Assembly (NCBI GenBank): GCA_902629285.1
Contig: CACOQN010000001.1
Coordinates: forward strand, 106,642-170,641
Length of the DNA stretch: 64,000 bases
Reading direction: 5' to 3'
Source of the DNA: an uncultured Pelagibacteraceae bacterium
GTDB taxonomy: Bacteria > Pseudomonadota > Alphaproteobacteria > Pelagibacterales > Pelagibacteraceae
Below the pieces are notes generated by a model that ran no database searches, was not told the origin of the DNA, and saw only the letters and a list, made by a program, of their open reading frames with translations. Positions within the stretch are counted from its first letter, which is position 1. Every line of letters starts with the position of its first letter. The translations under genes were made by a program, and so were the position numbers. Positions 23,973 to 33,390 of the stretch are shown here, one piece after another.

Positions 23973-25001
23973 TTAATGCTCTTTTAATACTATAATGGTG
24001 TTATTTACCCTCTTAATTACACACTTTCCTAAAGTAACTTTAAAATAAGACTCTTTTTTAACTTGATCAATTAAGTTATCAATTTTTTTTCCTCTTACTG
24101 GGTAATATTTTTTACCAACGCCTTTTAGTACTTCTGTGAGAGACCTAAAAACCACTTCTTCTGGCTGAAGAAAAAAATTTTTATTTAAAATAACAAACTT
24201 ATTAGTATTTGAAATTGTTGAATTGTCTTTTAAATTTTTTTCTACAAAATATTTAATTGATTCGTTAGCAAATCTTAAATTTTTTATCGTTAAATTAAAT
24301 TTATCATCATCAAATCCCTCTAATTCTAATTGTTTTATAAAATTTCTGACTTTTACTCTTTTAAATTCATCATTTTTATTTGAGGGATCTTCTACATAAT
24401 TATTAAAAACTTTTTTTGTAATATATTCTAAATTTTGTTTAGAAAATTTTAGCAAAGGTCTAATCAAATTAATATTTTCTAGATTAGTTTTTTGATTAAA
24501 TGATACCATACCATTTAAACCACTACCTCTTAAAATTCTAATAAAAAAGTTCTCTATTAAATCGTCCTTATGATGACCTAATAAAATATTATTTATTTTT
24601 ATTTTTTTTGCCTTATTAATCATGAGCGCATATCTTTTATTTCTTGCAATTGATTGAATGTTACTTTTTGGTTTTTTTCCAACCCAGTTTAAAATCTCAA
24701 GATTAGAGGACAATTTTTTTAGAAGTAATTTTACTAATTTTGCCTCTTTTGTTGAATTATTTCTAAGTTTATGATCAACATGCAAATATTTTACTTTTAG
24801 ATGTTTTTTAATTGAATAAATTTTTGATAAAAAACATAAAGCTAGACTGTCTGATCCGCCAGAAACTGCAACTATAAAATCCTCTTTTAAATCAAGATTT
24901 TTTTCAAATTTTTTATAAATATTAGAAGTTTGTTTATCTTTTAATTGATTCAATAAAAACTTATGAGTCTTGTTTGATGCATTCAAATTTTTTGGACTCA
25001 T
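23973..25001 (-). CDS. tilS: tRNA(Ile)-lysidine synthase
   Basis: VAVSGGSDSLALCFLS PP-loop; LGHHKDDLIENFFIRILRGSGLNGM; located between cpoB and ftsH. Confidence 0.9.
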   Translation of the reverse strand: MSPKNLNASNKTHKFLLNQLKDKQTSNIYKKFEKNLDLKEDFIVAVSGGSDSLALCFLSKIYSIKKHLKVKYLHVDHKLRNNSTKEAKLVKLLLKKLSSNLEILNWVGKKPKSNIQSIARNKRYALMINKAKKIKINNILLGHHKDDLIENFFIRILRGSGLNGMVSFNQKTNLENINLIRPLLKFSKQNLEYITKKVFNNYVEDPSNKNDEFKRVKVRNFIKQLELEGFDDDKFNLTIKNLRFANESIKYFVEKNLKDNSTISNTNKFVILNKNFFLQPEEVVFRSLTEVLKGVGKKYYPVRGKKIDNLIDQVKKESYFKVTLGKCVIKRVNNTIIVLKEH

Positions 25002-25968
25002 ATTTTGCTTTTTGTATTACAGACTGATTTGCATTAGGATATTGTAGTTCTACACCATTAATCATTTTACATCCTTGATCTTTTTCACCAATTTGAACCA
25101 TAGATACTCCAAGTTTTAATAAATTAATTGGGGCTTTTTTTCCTTTTGGATATTTCTGATATCCCTCTAAGTATGCTGATGCTGCATCAGTGTATAATTG
25201 TCTAATTCTGAAAGTTTCTGCATACCAATATTGAGCACTTCCAGCTAATTCATGATCAGAATTTGATAGAACAAATTCTCTAAATGCTCTTTCTGCTGTA
25301 CTATAATCTCCAACTTTTAAAAAACTCGTCGCAAATTCATATTGCTCCTCTGGGTTTAAATCCTGTGGAATTAATTTTTCCTCAGAATTGAAAGTTTCTG
25401 TTACAATCGAAGCTGTAGTTTCCACAGATTGAATTTGTTGCGAAGTTTCAGATGTTTCTGTGTCCTTATAGGATATAGTACCTAAATCTTGAGGCTGTGA
25501 ACTTCCTGGTAAAATATTGTTTTCATCTATTTTTGGTTTTAAAGTTAATTGATTTTCATCATTACTTATATTTCCAGAACTAATATTAGTTTCGATGTCT
25601 TGGAATCTTATTTGATTATCAGCTTGTATTTTAGAAAGACGAGTTGATAATTTATCAATTTTAAAATTGATTTCCTCAAATTTGTTAGTTAGTTCTCTAA
25701 ACTGATTTTCAATTTCAGACAATTTTAATAAATGTCTAGTTAATACATCTTCTGAATTTTGTCCTATATCTGAAACTGTATTGTCATTATTACTTGTTTT
25801 AAGTTCAATCGACCCTGAATAAACTGCTCTTTCTAGAGTCTTGAGATCATTTTTTATTATTTCTAATGTTTCGTAAATATTATGATTATCCGCAAAAGAA
25901 TAATTAATAAAAAATAAATTAAATATGACTAATAATTTTAAAATAATGAATCTAAAATTTATTATCAT
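24961..25968 (-). CDS. cpoB: Tol-Pal system protein YbgF/CpoB
   Basis: Signal peptide, coiled coil, C-terminal TPR (EEQYEFATSFLKVGDYSTAERAFREFV); adjacent to pal. Confidence 0.85.
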   Translation of the reverse strand: MIINFRFIILKLLVIFNLFFINYSFADNHNIYETLEIIKNDLKTLERAVYSGSIELKTSNNDNTVSDIGQNSEDVLTRHLLKLSEIENQFRELTNKFEEINFKIDKLSTRLSKIQADNQIRFQDIETNISSGNISNDENQLTLKPKIDENNILPGSSQPQDLGTISYKDTETSETSQQIQSVETTASIVTETFNSEEKLIPQDLNPEEQYEFATSFLKVGDYSTAERAFREFVLSNSDHELAGSAQYWYAETFRIRQLYTDAASAYLEGYQKYPKGKKAPINLLKLGVSMVQIGEKDQGCKMINGVELQYPNANQSVIQKAKYESKKFECIKQDS

Positions 25969-25997
25969 TTAAGCTAGACATATGATTATAAAATGGC

Positions 25998-26039
25998 AAA
26001 AAAAAGACCCTAAAACTATTAATAGATTTAGGGTCTTAA
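25998..26039 (-). terminator. Rho-independent terminator downstream of pal, before cpoB
   Basis: Minus strand AAGACCCTAAATCTATTAATAGTTTTAGGGTCTTTTTTT: 11-bp arm AAGACCCTAAA/TTTAGGGTCTT followed by a T-run. Confidence 0.85.
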
Positions 26040-26050
26040 ATTTTAAAAAA

Positions 26051-26542
26051 TTAATTTGCTTTAACAGTTACTGATCTTCTGTTTTTTGACCAGGCCAAAG
26101 GATTTGAACCAGAGTCTACTGGTCTCTCTTTACCATAACTTAATACTGTTATCCTATCTGACGATATTCCATAAGTCATTAAATAATCTTTGGCTGCATT
26201 TGCTCTTCTTTCGCCTAAAGCTAAATTATATTCCCTAGTTCCTCTTTCATCAGCATGACCTTCAAGTACTACGTTTATACCAGGATTTTTTCTTAACCAG
26301 GCTGCTTGAGCTCTTAAAGTTTCTCTAGATGCAGTTGTTAATATAGATTCATTTGTTGCAAAGAAAACTCTATCTGGAACACCTTCAGCTAAATATTCTA
26401 CTGTGTCTGTTCCCGTATAAACATCACCCTGCATTTGACCTTTAATATCTGTAGCAACTTCTTTTTTCGTTGCACAAGCAGATAATATTAGGCAAGCTGT
26501 TAATACTAAAAGTGTGTTTTTTAAAATTTTGTTTAATATCAT
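26051..26542 (-). CDS. pal: Peptidoglycan-associated lipoprotein
   Basis: Lipobox LILSACA; OmpA-like VVLEGHADERGTREYNLALGERRANAAKDYL. Confidence 0.96.
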   Translation of the reverse strand: MILNKILKNTLLVLTACLILSACATKKEVATDIKGQMQGDVYTGTDTVEYLAEGVPDRVFFATNESILTTASRETLRAQAAWLRKNPGINVVLEGHADERGTREYNLALGERRANAAKDYLMTYGISSDRITVLSYGKERPVDSGSNPLAWSKNRRSVTVKAN

Positions 26543-26640
26543 TCAATTGCTCCTTGCTGCTAATTTCAATTTCTTAACTTTTTCACATGTAAATAGAGGT
26601 TTCAAGTCTAAAAATCAAGAAATTTAAAATAATTAATCTA

Positions 26641-27981
26641 CTAATTACTTAATAATGATGACCATGATGGGTCAGATGCATCTGTTGGCGTCTTTATTTG
26701 ACGTTCATTATAACCTGTTAAATCAATAGACCATAATTTTGCTGAAAAGCCCTCCCCTTTAGCGTTAGTTTTAGTTTCTCTATAAAAAATAAGAACTCTA
26801 CCATTAGGTGACCAAGATGGAGCTTCTTGATAATAATTTTCAGTCAAAAGCCTTTCTCCACTTCCGTCAGTTCTCATTACTCCAATATAAAATTTCCCTT
26901 TATGTAATTTAGTAAATGCAATCAGATCTCCTCGTGGAGACCAAACAGGAGTTCCATATAATCCATTTCCAAAAGATATTCTTTTTATATCGGTACCATC
27001 ATTTTTCATAACATATATTTGTTGGTAACCACTTCTATCAGAATTAAAGGTGATATATTTGCCATCTGGAGAGTAAGATGGAGATGTATCAATCGAAGGG
27101 TGATTAGTAATTTTTTCTACTATTCTATTTTCTAAATCCATTGTGTAAATATCTGACTTACCATCTTTAGCAAAACTCATTATAATTTTTTTACCATCAG
27201 GTGAAAATCGTGGTGCGAAAGTCATACCAGGAAAATCACCAACAACTTCTTGAGTACCTGTTTCAATATCTAAAAGATATACCCTTGGCATATTTTTGAA
27301 ATAAGATAAGTAAGTCACCATCTGGCTAGTTGGATTAAATCGAGGTGTTAATACTAATTCATTTCCTAAAGTTAAAAACTTATTATTTGCACCATCTTGA
27401 TCCATGATTGCTAATTTTTTTATTCTTTGTGTTTTGGGTCCTTCTTCTGAGACATAAATAATTCTTGTATCAAAATATCCTTTCTCTCCTGTTAACCTCT
27501 CATAAACTTTATCTGAAATAATATGACCTACCCTCCTCCAATTGTTAGGAACAGTAGTAAAAGCTAAAGCCATCATTTCCTTGGCAGCTAAAACATCCCA
27601 CAACCTAAATTCAACCCTTAACTTATCATCAACATAATTTACCTTACCAGTTATAAGTGCCTGAGCTTTAATTAGGTTCCAATCTTCAAATCTTGGTTTT
27701 AAGTTTGCAATATCTGGGGCTTGTAGAAAAGCTCTTTTATCTAAAGGGTTAAACAACCCTGAAGTTTTTAAGTTATTTTCAACAATAATAGATATTTCAG
27801 AACCAATATTTTCTTTATCCAATATTTTTTGAAAACTTTTTTTTGAAATTTCGTCTATCGATAAAGGAGAAACAGCTAATGGAAGAGGATTTAAATTTCC
27901 TCTAGTAATATCAACCTCAATTAATGCAAACGCATTAACTGGGATTAGAATTAAAAATATACTTACAATTTTTTTAAACAT
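26641..27981 (-). CDS. tolB: Tol-Pal system beta-propeller protein TolB
   Basis: Signal peptide; repeated [24 protein letters not shown] propeller blades. Confidence 0.95.
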   Translation of the reverse strand: MFKKIVSIFLILIPVNAFALIEVDITRGNLNPLPLAVSPLSIDEISKKSFQKILDKENIGSEISIIVENNLKTSGLFNPLDKRAFLQAPDIANLKPRFEDWNLIKAQALITGKVNYVDDKLRVEFRLWDVLAAKEMMALAFTTVPNNWRRVGHIISDKVYERLTGEKGYFDTRIIYVSEEGPKTQRIKKLAIMDQDGANNKFLTLGNELVLTPRFNPTSQMVTYLSYFKNMPRVYLLDIETGTQEVVGDFPGMTFAPRFSPDGKKIIMSFAKDGKSDIYTMDLENRIVEKITNHPSIDTSPSYSPDGKYITFNSDRSGYQQIYVMKNDGTDIKRISFGNGLYGTPVWSPRGDLIAFTKLHKGKFYIGVMRTDGSGERLLTENYYQEAPSWSPNGRVLIFYRETKTNAKGEGFSAKLWSIDLTGYNERQIKTPTDASDPSWSSLLSN

Positions 27982-27990
27982 TTTTTTATA

Positions 27991-28854
27991 TTAACCTTCT
28001 AACATCTCTCTTGCATCAAAATTTAATTGTAAATCTTTCCATCTTTCATATCCTGTTGTAGGAACCCTAAGTGGTTGGCATAATTTAACCGCCCTGAGCG
28101 CACTTTCTGCTAAAACTTTATAAAATCCTTGACCTGGTTTATTCATTCTAGCATGGTCTAAAATCTCTGTCTTTGAAACAGTTCCATCTGGTTTTAGTTT
28201 TAATTTTATTCTCACTAATAAGTTCTCATTGTATGGTAAACCTAACGGAATACTCCAACATCCAAAAATTTGAGCTTTCAATGCATCCTCTTCACTTAAT
28301 GTAAGACCTGTATTTTCCACATTTCTCTCTTGATCTTGTGTGATATCATCGTTGGTTTTTACAACATCCGCACTCTCTTCTTTAGACTTATCAATTAAAG
28401 CCATAATATTGTTTGGATCAAATAAATCTTTCTTCTCAAACTCTGATACTTGCTTAACCTTTTCGTCTATTTTTTCGGGATTTTGTTTTTTTTCCTCTTT
28501 TGTTTCAACCTTTTTTACAGTTTTCTCAGGAAGTGGAATTGCTTCTGGTGTTTCATTCTCTATTTTTTGATTTTTTTGATCTGGTGACAATACAGTTTTT
28601 GTTTTTGTTTTTTCAACCTTTTTCGGTGGAGCTTGCTCTGAAACAAGTTTTTTCTCTTTTTCTTTTACTTTTTCAATTATTTTTTTAGCTTTAGGTGCAA
28701 ATGGAATATTAGTTTTTTCAGCTATTTGAATTAACTCAACTGATACAATTGGTGGAATATCAAGCGGTTTCTTTGCCAAAAAAGGTAAGCTCATAGTTGT
28801 AACAAAAATTAATAATCCATGTAAAAAAGAAGAAATAATTAAACTTCTATTCAC
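27991..28854 (-). CDS. tolA: TolA-like protein
   Basis: One N-terminal TM, Lys/Glu-rich middle, TolA/TonB-like C-terminus (GCWSIPLGLPYNENLLVRIKLKLKPDGTVSK); between tolR and tolB. Confidence 0.8.
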   Translation of the reverse strand: MNRSLIISSFLHGLLIFVTTMSLPFLAKKPLDIPPIVSVELIQIAEKTNIPFAPKAKKIIEKVKEKEKKLVSEQAPPKKVEKTKTKTVLSPDQKNQKIENETPEAIPLPEKTVKKVETKEEKKQNPEKIDEKVKQVSEFEKKDLFDPNNIMALIDKSKEESADVVKTNDDITQDQERNVENTGLTLSEEDALKAQIFGCWSIPLGLPYNENLLVRIKLKLKPDGTVSKTEILDHARMNKPGQGFYKVLAESALRAVKLCQPLRVPTTGYERWKDLQLNFDAREMLEG

Positions 28855-28859
28855 TTTAA

Positions 28860-29276
28860 TTACCTTTGTTTATACGGTTCTGAAATCAGTGCCACTTTAG
28901 TAAAACCAGATCCTGATAGTAATCCCATTATTTCTAAAACTCTTCCATAATTTATAGTTTTATCACCTCTAACATAAATTCTAGTATCAGTTCTATTTTT
29001 GGAAACCGCTAAAACCTTTGCAATAATATTATCATATTCAACTTTTGCTTCTTGAATAAAAATTTCACCTTTTGCATTGATTGAAAGTGTTAAAGGTTCT
29101 GTCTCCTCTGGCAAAGAGTCTGCTGAACTTTCTGGTAAATCAACTTGTACTCCAACCGTTAATAATGGTGCAGTAACCATAAAAATAATTAACAAAACAA
29201 GCATTACATCCACAAAAGGAGTAACGTTTATTTCACTCATTGGTTCCTTAGAAGAACGGTTTAATTTGAAAGCCAT
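28860..29276 (-). CDS. tolR: ExbD/TolR family protein
   Basis: SEINVTPFVDVMLVLLIIFMVTAPLLTVGVQVDLP. Confidence 0.95.
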   Translation of the reverse strand: MAFKLNRSSKEPMSEINVTPFVDVMLVLLIIFMVTAPLLTVGVQVDLPESSADSLPEETEPLTLSINAKGEIFIQEAKVEYDNIIAKVLAVSKNRTDTRIYVRGDKTINYGRVLEIMGLLSGSGFTKVALISEPYKQR

Positions 29277-29951
29277 TTATATAATTGTTAAAAATCTTTT
29301 TGAAAAATTTTCTAATTTTTCTGAATATTTTTTAGCATCATTGTTAAATTTGTTGTACGCCACTACCGCTGGTATTGCAGCTAACAAACCTAATGCTGTT
29401 GCAAATAAAGCTTCTGCAATTCCTGGTGCAACAATCGCAAGACTTGTATTTCTTGATATAGCTATAGACTGAAAAGAATTCATAATTCCCCAAACAGTTC
29501 CAAATAATCCAATAAATGGTGCTGTAGATCCTACAGTTGCCAAAAAGGTAAAACCTTTCTCAATTTTTGTCATTTGTTTTTCAATTCCAGATTCTAAAGA
29601 AGCGCTCATCCTTTCGCTAATGTTGGTTCTGGATTTTTTTTTTAGTAATCCTTCCATCGCATCTTGAAAAACAAGTGACATTGGATCCTCAAGTTTACTT
29701 GGTAAACTATTGTAAAAATTTTCAGCAGATTTAGAATTCCAAAATTTTTCTTCAAATTCTTCTGAAGATTTAGTTATTTTTTTAAACAAACGAAACTTTT
29801 CGATAATTACAGCCCAAGAATATATTGAACATAATATTAATATGATCATTACGGACTTAACAATTATGTCTGCTCTAGCAAATAAACTGAATAAGGAAAA
29901 ATCAGTATTTGTGCCTAATTCAACTGCTTTTGCTGCTATATCTGCTTCCAT
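29277..29951 (-). CDS. tolQ: MotA/TolQ/ExbB family proton channel
   Basis: LATVGSTAPFIGLFGTVWGIMNSF; PGIAEALFATALGLLAAIPAVVAYN. Confidence 0.95.
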   Translation of the reverse strand: MEADIAAKAVELGTNTDFSLFSLFARADIIVKSVMIILILCSIYSWAVIIEKFRLFKKITKSSEEFEEKFWNSKSAENFYNSLPSKLEDPMSLVFQDAMEGLLKKKSRTNISERMSASLESGIEKQMTKIEKGFTFLATVGSTAPFIGLFGTVWGIMNSFQSIAISRNTSLAIVAPGIAEALFATALGLLAAIPAVVAYNKFNNDAKKYSEKLENFSKRFLTII

Positions 29952-29957
29952 GCTTAC

Positions 29958-29981
29958 TCATCACACGTAAATGTGTCATGA
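29958..29981 (-). promoter_or_regulatory. Inverted repeat just upstream of the tolQ start codon
   Basis: Minus strand TCATGACAC-ATTTAC-GTGTGATGA: 9-bp arms with one mismatch, ending 6 nt before ATG. Confidence 0.45.
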
Positions 29982-30004
29982 TTTTGTCTATTAATTTAAA
30001 TTGA

Positions 30005-30499
30005 TTATTCCTCTTTTTGATAAGTTTCGTAGAAAAAACTAGCTATTAGAATAGCATCTGCCTTGTTATTATCTTTCTTTTTTGACAATTGTGATGAAAA
30101 ATATGGAAAAATTTCAATAGCCCTTGTTCTGCTCGCATCTTTTTCTGAATTAATGAGATTAAAATATTTTTTCCACTTAGCAGGCCTAACATAATAAATA
30201 GGTAAATGCATTGCGCTACATATACCCTTTAAAATACCAAAAGATTGACCAAAATTAAACATACTAGTAACGCCTTGACCAGGCATTGCAGAAACTTGTT
30301 CAATTACAACCTTAATATTTTTTTTATCAAATTTGTTTATCCTTTCACTAATTTCATTAAATATTTGAGCACCATTTACTTGTCGCTTATTCTTCTTGCC
30401 ATCTGTCATAGTTGGCATTTCAATTACGTCCTTTATTATACCGTCCTGAAAAAAACAGATTGAACCTGAGATGCCTGGATCAATTCCAATAATCATCAT
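30005..30499 (-). CDS. RuvC-like Holliday junction resolvase, phage-type rather than canonical RuvC
   Basis: MIIGIDPGISGSICF RNase H-fold start, VVIEQVSAMPGQGVTSMFNFGQSFGILKGI, and D-x-x-DA (NNKADAILIA). Confidence 0.75.
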   Translation of the reverse strand: MMIIGIDPGISGSICFFQDGIIKDVIEMPTMTDGKKNKRQVNGAQIFNEISERINKFDKKNIKVVIEQVSAMPGQGVTSMFNFGQSFGILKGICSAMHLPIYYVRPAKWKKYFNLINSEKDASRTRAIEIFPYFSSQLSKKKDNNKADAILIASFFYETYQKEE

Positions 30500-31224
30500 T
30501 AAATACCACCTAAATTAACGTTAGAGTAAACGTTCTGAACATCGTCATCTTCTTCAAGAGTTTCTAAAAAATCTAAAACATTATCTTTATTATCTTTATT
30601 TACTTCAACACTATTTAACGCGACCCATTCAATTTCTGTTGAAATAAAATTCACTATAATTTTCTCAAGATTTTTTTTAACATTATATATTTCGCTAATA
30701 TGACACTGGACCTCATGATAATCATCATACGACAAACATTCATCAGCTCCCGAGTCGATCGCTAAATCAAAAATTTTTTCATCGGATATCTCTTTTTTAT
30801 CAATTTTGATTATACCTAATTGTTGAAAATTATGAGATGCTGAACCTTGAGTTCCTAAGCTCCCCCCACTTTTTTGAAAAATAGTTCTAATATTTGATGC
30901 AGTCCTATTTTTGTTGTCTGTTAAAGTTTCAACTATAACAGCAATCTTTTCTGGTCCAAAACCCTCATATCTTAAATTTTCAAAATTTGCTCCAGTAGCT
31001 GCAGAAGATTTATCTATGGCTCTTTCAATATTATCTTTAGGCATATTTGCAGATCTTGCAGCCTGTACTGCAGATCTTAATCTGGGGTTCATTGCTGGAT
31101 CTTTGTCACCAAGTTTTGCAGCAACAGTAATCTCTTTAGATAATTTTGAAAATATCTTTGATCTTTGCTTATCAGCCTTACCTTTTTTATGTTTAATTCC
31201 TGCCCAATGTGAATGTCCTGCCAT
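30499..31224 (-). CDS. yebC: YebC/PmpR family protein (TACO1)
   Basis: MAGHSHWAGIKHKKGKADKQRSKIFSKLSKEI. Confidence 0.97.
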   Translation of the reverse strand: MAGHSHWAGIKHKKGKADKQRSKIFSKLSKEITVAAKLGDKDPAMNPRLRSAVQAARSANMPKDNIERAIDKSSAATGANFENLRYEGFGPEKIAVIVETLTDNKNRTASNIRTIFQKSGGSLGTQGSASHNFQQLGIIKIDKKEISDEKIFDLAIDSGADECLSYDDYHEVQCHISEIYNVKKNLEKIIVNFISTEIEWVALNSVEVNKDNKDNVLDFLETLEEDDDVQNVYSNVNLGGI

Positions 31225-31229
31225 GATCT

Positions 31230-32033
31230 TTAAATATTTTTTAGTTGATTTCCGTATACATAGCTTTTGATGTCTGTTGCTAAACCTGTTTTTATATCAC
31301 AATCTACTATAACTCCACACAAAGTAGCATCTCCAGCGGCAGGAAAGTGTTTCACTGAATTCTTTTTTAAAAATCTATTTAAAGAATTTTCTTTATTCAT
31401 TCCAATCACTGAATCATAATCCCCACACATACCTGCATCAGTTTGGTATCCAGTGCCATTATTTAATATTCTGGCATCATTTGTTGGAATATGGGTATGA
31501 GTTCCAACCACGAGAGTTGCCTTCCCATCAAATAGATGTCCTATGGCATTTTTTTCACTGGTAATTTCACCATGGAAATCAACTACAAGTAAATCAAAAT
31601 CTTTTTTCATTTCATTTTCTTTTAAAAATTTTTGAGAAGCTTCAAAAACATCTTCACACTTTTTCATAAAAACATTGCCCATCAAATTAAGAACTCCAAT
31701 TTTAATATCATTCTTTGTTTTATAAATCTGAAAACCTTTTCCTGGTGCAGGTTCAAATAAATTTTTAGGTCTTAATAATCTTTCATCTTTATCAATAAAT
31801 TCCATTATTTCTTTTTGATCCCAAACATGATTACCGGTTGTAATAACATCAACTCCACAATTAAAAAAATCCTTACATATTTCTTTAGTTAAGCCTACAC
31901 CTTGAGCCGCAGCATTTTCACCATTCACAATTACAAAATCGATTTTCTTTTTATCAATTTCACTTGATAAAGTGCTTGTTAATTTAGAACATCCAGAAAT
32001 TCCAACAACATCTCCTAAAAATAAAATTCTCAT
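31230..32033 (-). CDS. YmdB-family metallophosphoesterase
   Basis: MRILFLGDVVGISG; VNGENAAAQGVGLT; TTGNHVWDQKE; VVGTHTHIPTNDARIL. Confidence 0.88.
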   Translation of the reverse strand: MRILFLGDVVGISGCSKLTSTLSSEIDKKKIDFVIVNGENAAAQGVGLTKEICKDFFNCGVDVITTGNHVWDQKEIMEFIDKDERLLRPKNLFEPAPGKGFQIYKTKNDIKIGVLNLMGNVFMKKCEDVFEASQKFLKENEMKKDFDLLVVDFHGEITSEKNAIGHLFDGKATLVVGTHTHIPTNDARILNNGTGYQTDAGMCGDYDSVIGMNKENSLNRFLKKNSVKHFPAAGDATLCGVIVDCDIKTGLATDIKSYVYGNQLKNI

Positions 32034-32575
32034 TGTATAATTTTTTTCTCGCTTATTATTAAATCAAGTTTCTTATCATGCTTATTGATAGGTATTTTTT
32101 TTATTTTCTGGAATGAAAATCCTAATCCAATTTTAAAAATTTTTTTAATTTTAGATATTTTTTCTAAATAACGATCATAAAATCCTCCACCATAGCCTAA
32201 TCTGTTCAAATCATCGTCATAAGCTACTAAAGGAACAAATATTACATCTGGGTAAATTTTCTTTCCTAAAGTTGGCTCGGCAATTCCATACTTATTGATT
32301 TTTAAAGGATCTTTATTTGTCCATTCAAAAAAATCCATTTGGTTATTCTCTCTAATTACTGGTAATGAAATATTTGCTCTTTTGTTTCTTAAAAAATTAA
32401 GCATATCTAAGTCATCAATCTCATGATTACAAGGAAAATACCCTCCTACATTTTTGAAATTTATTTTATTTTTTTTTAAAAATTTATAAATTCTGTCAGG
32501 ATAAAGACTAAGTTTTTTATGAGAATTTTTTTTTCTAAGATTTAAAATTTTACTTCTTAGCTTAGATTTACTCAC
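32030..32575 (-). CDS. 5-formyltetrahydrofolate cyclo-ligase
   Basis: DVIFVPLVAYDDDLNRLGYGGGFYDRYL motif; next to zapA. Confidence 0.9.
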   Translation of the reverse strand: MSKSKLRSKILNLRKKNSHKKLSLYPDRIYKFLKKNKINFKNVGGYFPCNHEIDDLDMLNFLRNKRANISLPVIRENNQMDFFEWTNKDPLKINKYGIAEPTLGKKIYPDVIFVPLVAYDDDLNRLGYGGGFYDRYLEKISKIKKIFKIGLGFSFQKIKKIPINKHDKKLDLIISEKKIIQ

Positions 32576-32579
32576 AGAC

Positions 32580-33026
32580 CTACTTTGATATGTTTTCTAA
32601 TTTTGCTTTTTTTACAAAATTTGATATTTGATCAGCGGCTTCATCAATTAAATTTTCGTATTTTTTTTGATTATCGTCAATTTCTTGTTTTAAATTTTCA
32701 TGATCAAGATTTAATTTTTCAATTTCAGTTTCTTTTAAGTCCCTGTAATTGTAAATTAGAGATTTAAGTTCTTTAAATTTGTTTGATAAATCTTTTAATT
32801 CATCTTTTTTTTGATCTACTTTTTTCTTAGTTTCGTAATATTCATCCATTATTTTTACTGCTGTAATTAATAAAAGTTTATTTTCACCTAAATTTCCTAA
32901 ATCGTTTTTTAAATTATTAAACTTTTTGTTAATCTGAATTAACAATTCTTCTAAGTGCTCCTCTTGTCCATCTTCACAAGCAAGCAAAAACTCTTTATTG
33001 TTAAATTTTATACTTACATTTGCCAT
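32580..33026 (-). CDS. zapA: Cell division protein ZapA-like
   Basis: MANVSIKFNNKEFLLACEDGQEEHLEELLIQINKKFN; next to formyl-THF cyclo-ligase. Confidence 0.8.
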   Translation of the reverse strand: MANVSIKFNNKEFLLACEDGQEEHLEELLIQINKKFNNLKNDLGNLGENKLLLITAVKIMDEYYETKKKVDQKKDELKDLSNKFKELKSLIYNYRDLKETEIEKLNLDHENLKQEIDDNQKKYENLIDEAADQISNFVKKAKLENISK

Positions 33027-33337
33027 TTATCTATTTCATCCAATAGTGTGTCAGTTTCTTGATTAAGTTCATCAATTTTTTCAGAAAATTCAATTTGTTT
33101 TCTTTCATCTAGCTTTTCTTTGCTTTTCAAATCCTCAAGTTTTTTTGAAAGATTTTCATGTTCCTCGAGCAAAGATTTATATTTTTCTTCAATTTGTGTT
33201 TTTTCAATTTCTAATTGATTTTGTTTAGTACTTAAGTTTTCAATATTTTTTTGTAATTCAGGGTTTGTTAGATCTAAATTTTTTAATTCTTCTAATGCAA
33301 TGTTTAATTTTTTTTCTTTTTCGTCTATAGAATTCAT
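33014..33337 (-). CDS. Small coiled-coil protein (DUF4164-like) upstream of zapA
   Basis: 107 aa, nearly all charged heptads; overlaps the zapA start. Confidence 0.6.
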   Translation of the reverse strand: MNSIDEKEKKLNIALEELKNLDLTNPELQKNIENLSTKQNQLEIEKTQIEEKYKSLLEEHENLSKKLEDLKSKEKLDERKQIEFSEKIDELNQETDTLLDEIDKWQM

Positions 33338-33390
33338 ATATATATACTTATATTATTAAATAGATTCTTCTTAGTCTAGTCAGGATAATT

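Noticed and set aside
32570-32585. Possible 6S RNA (ssrS) site between zapA and formyl-THF cyclo-ligase
   Set aside because: The two genes are only 4 bp apart, leaving no room for a 6S RNA; none seen beside zapA on the other side.
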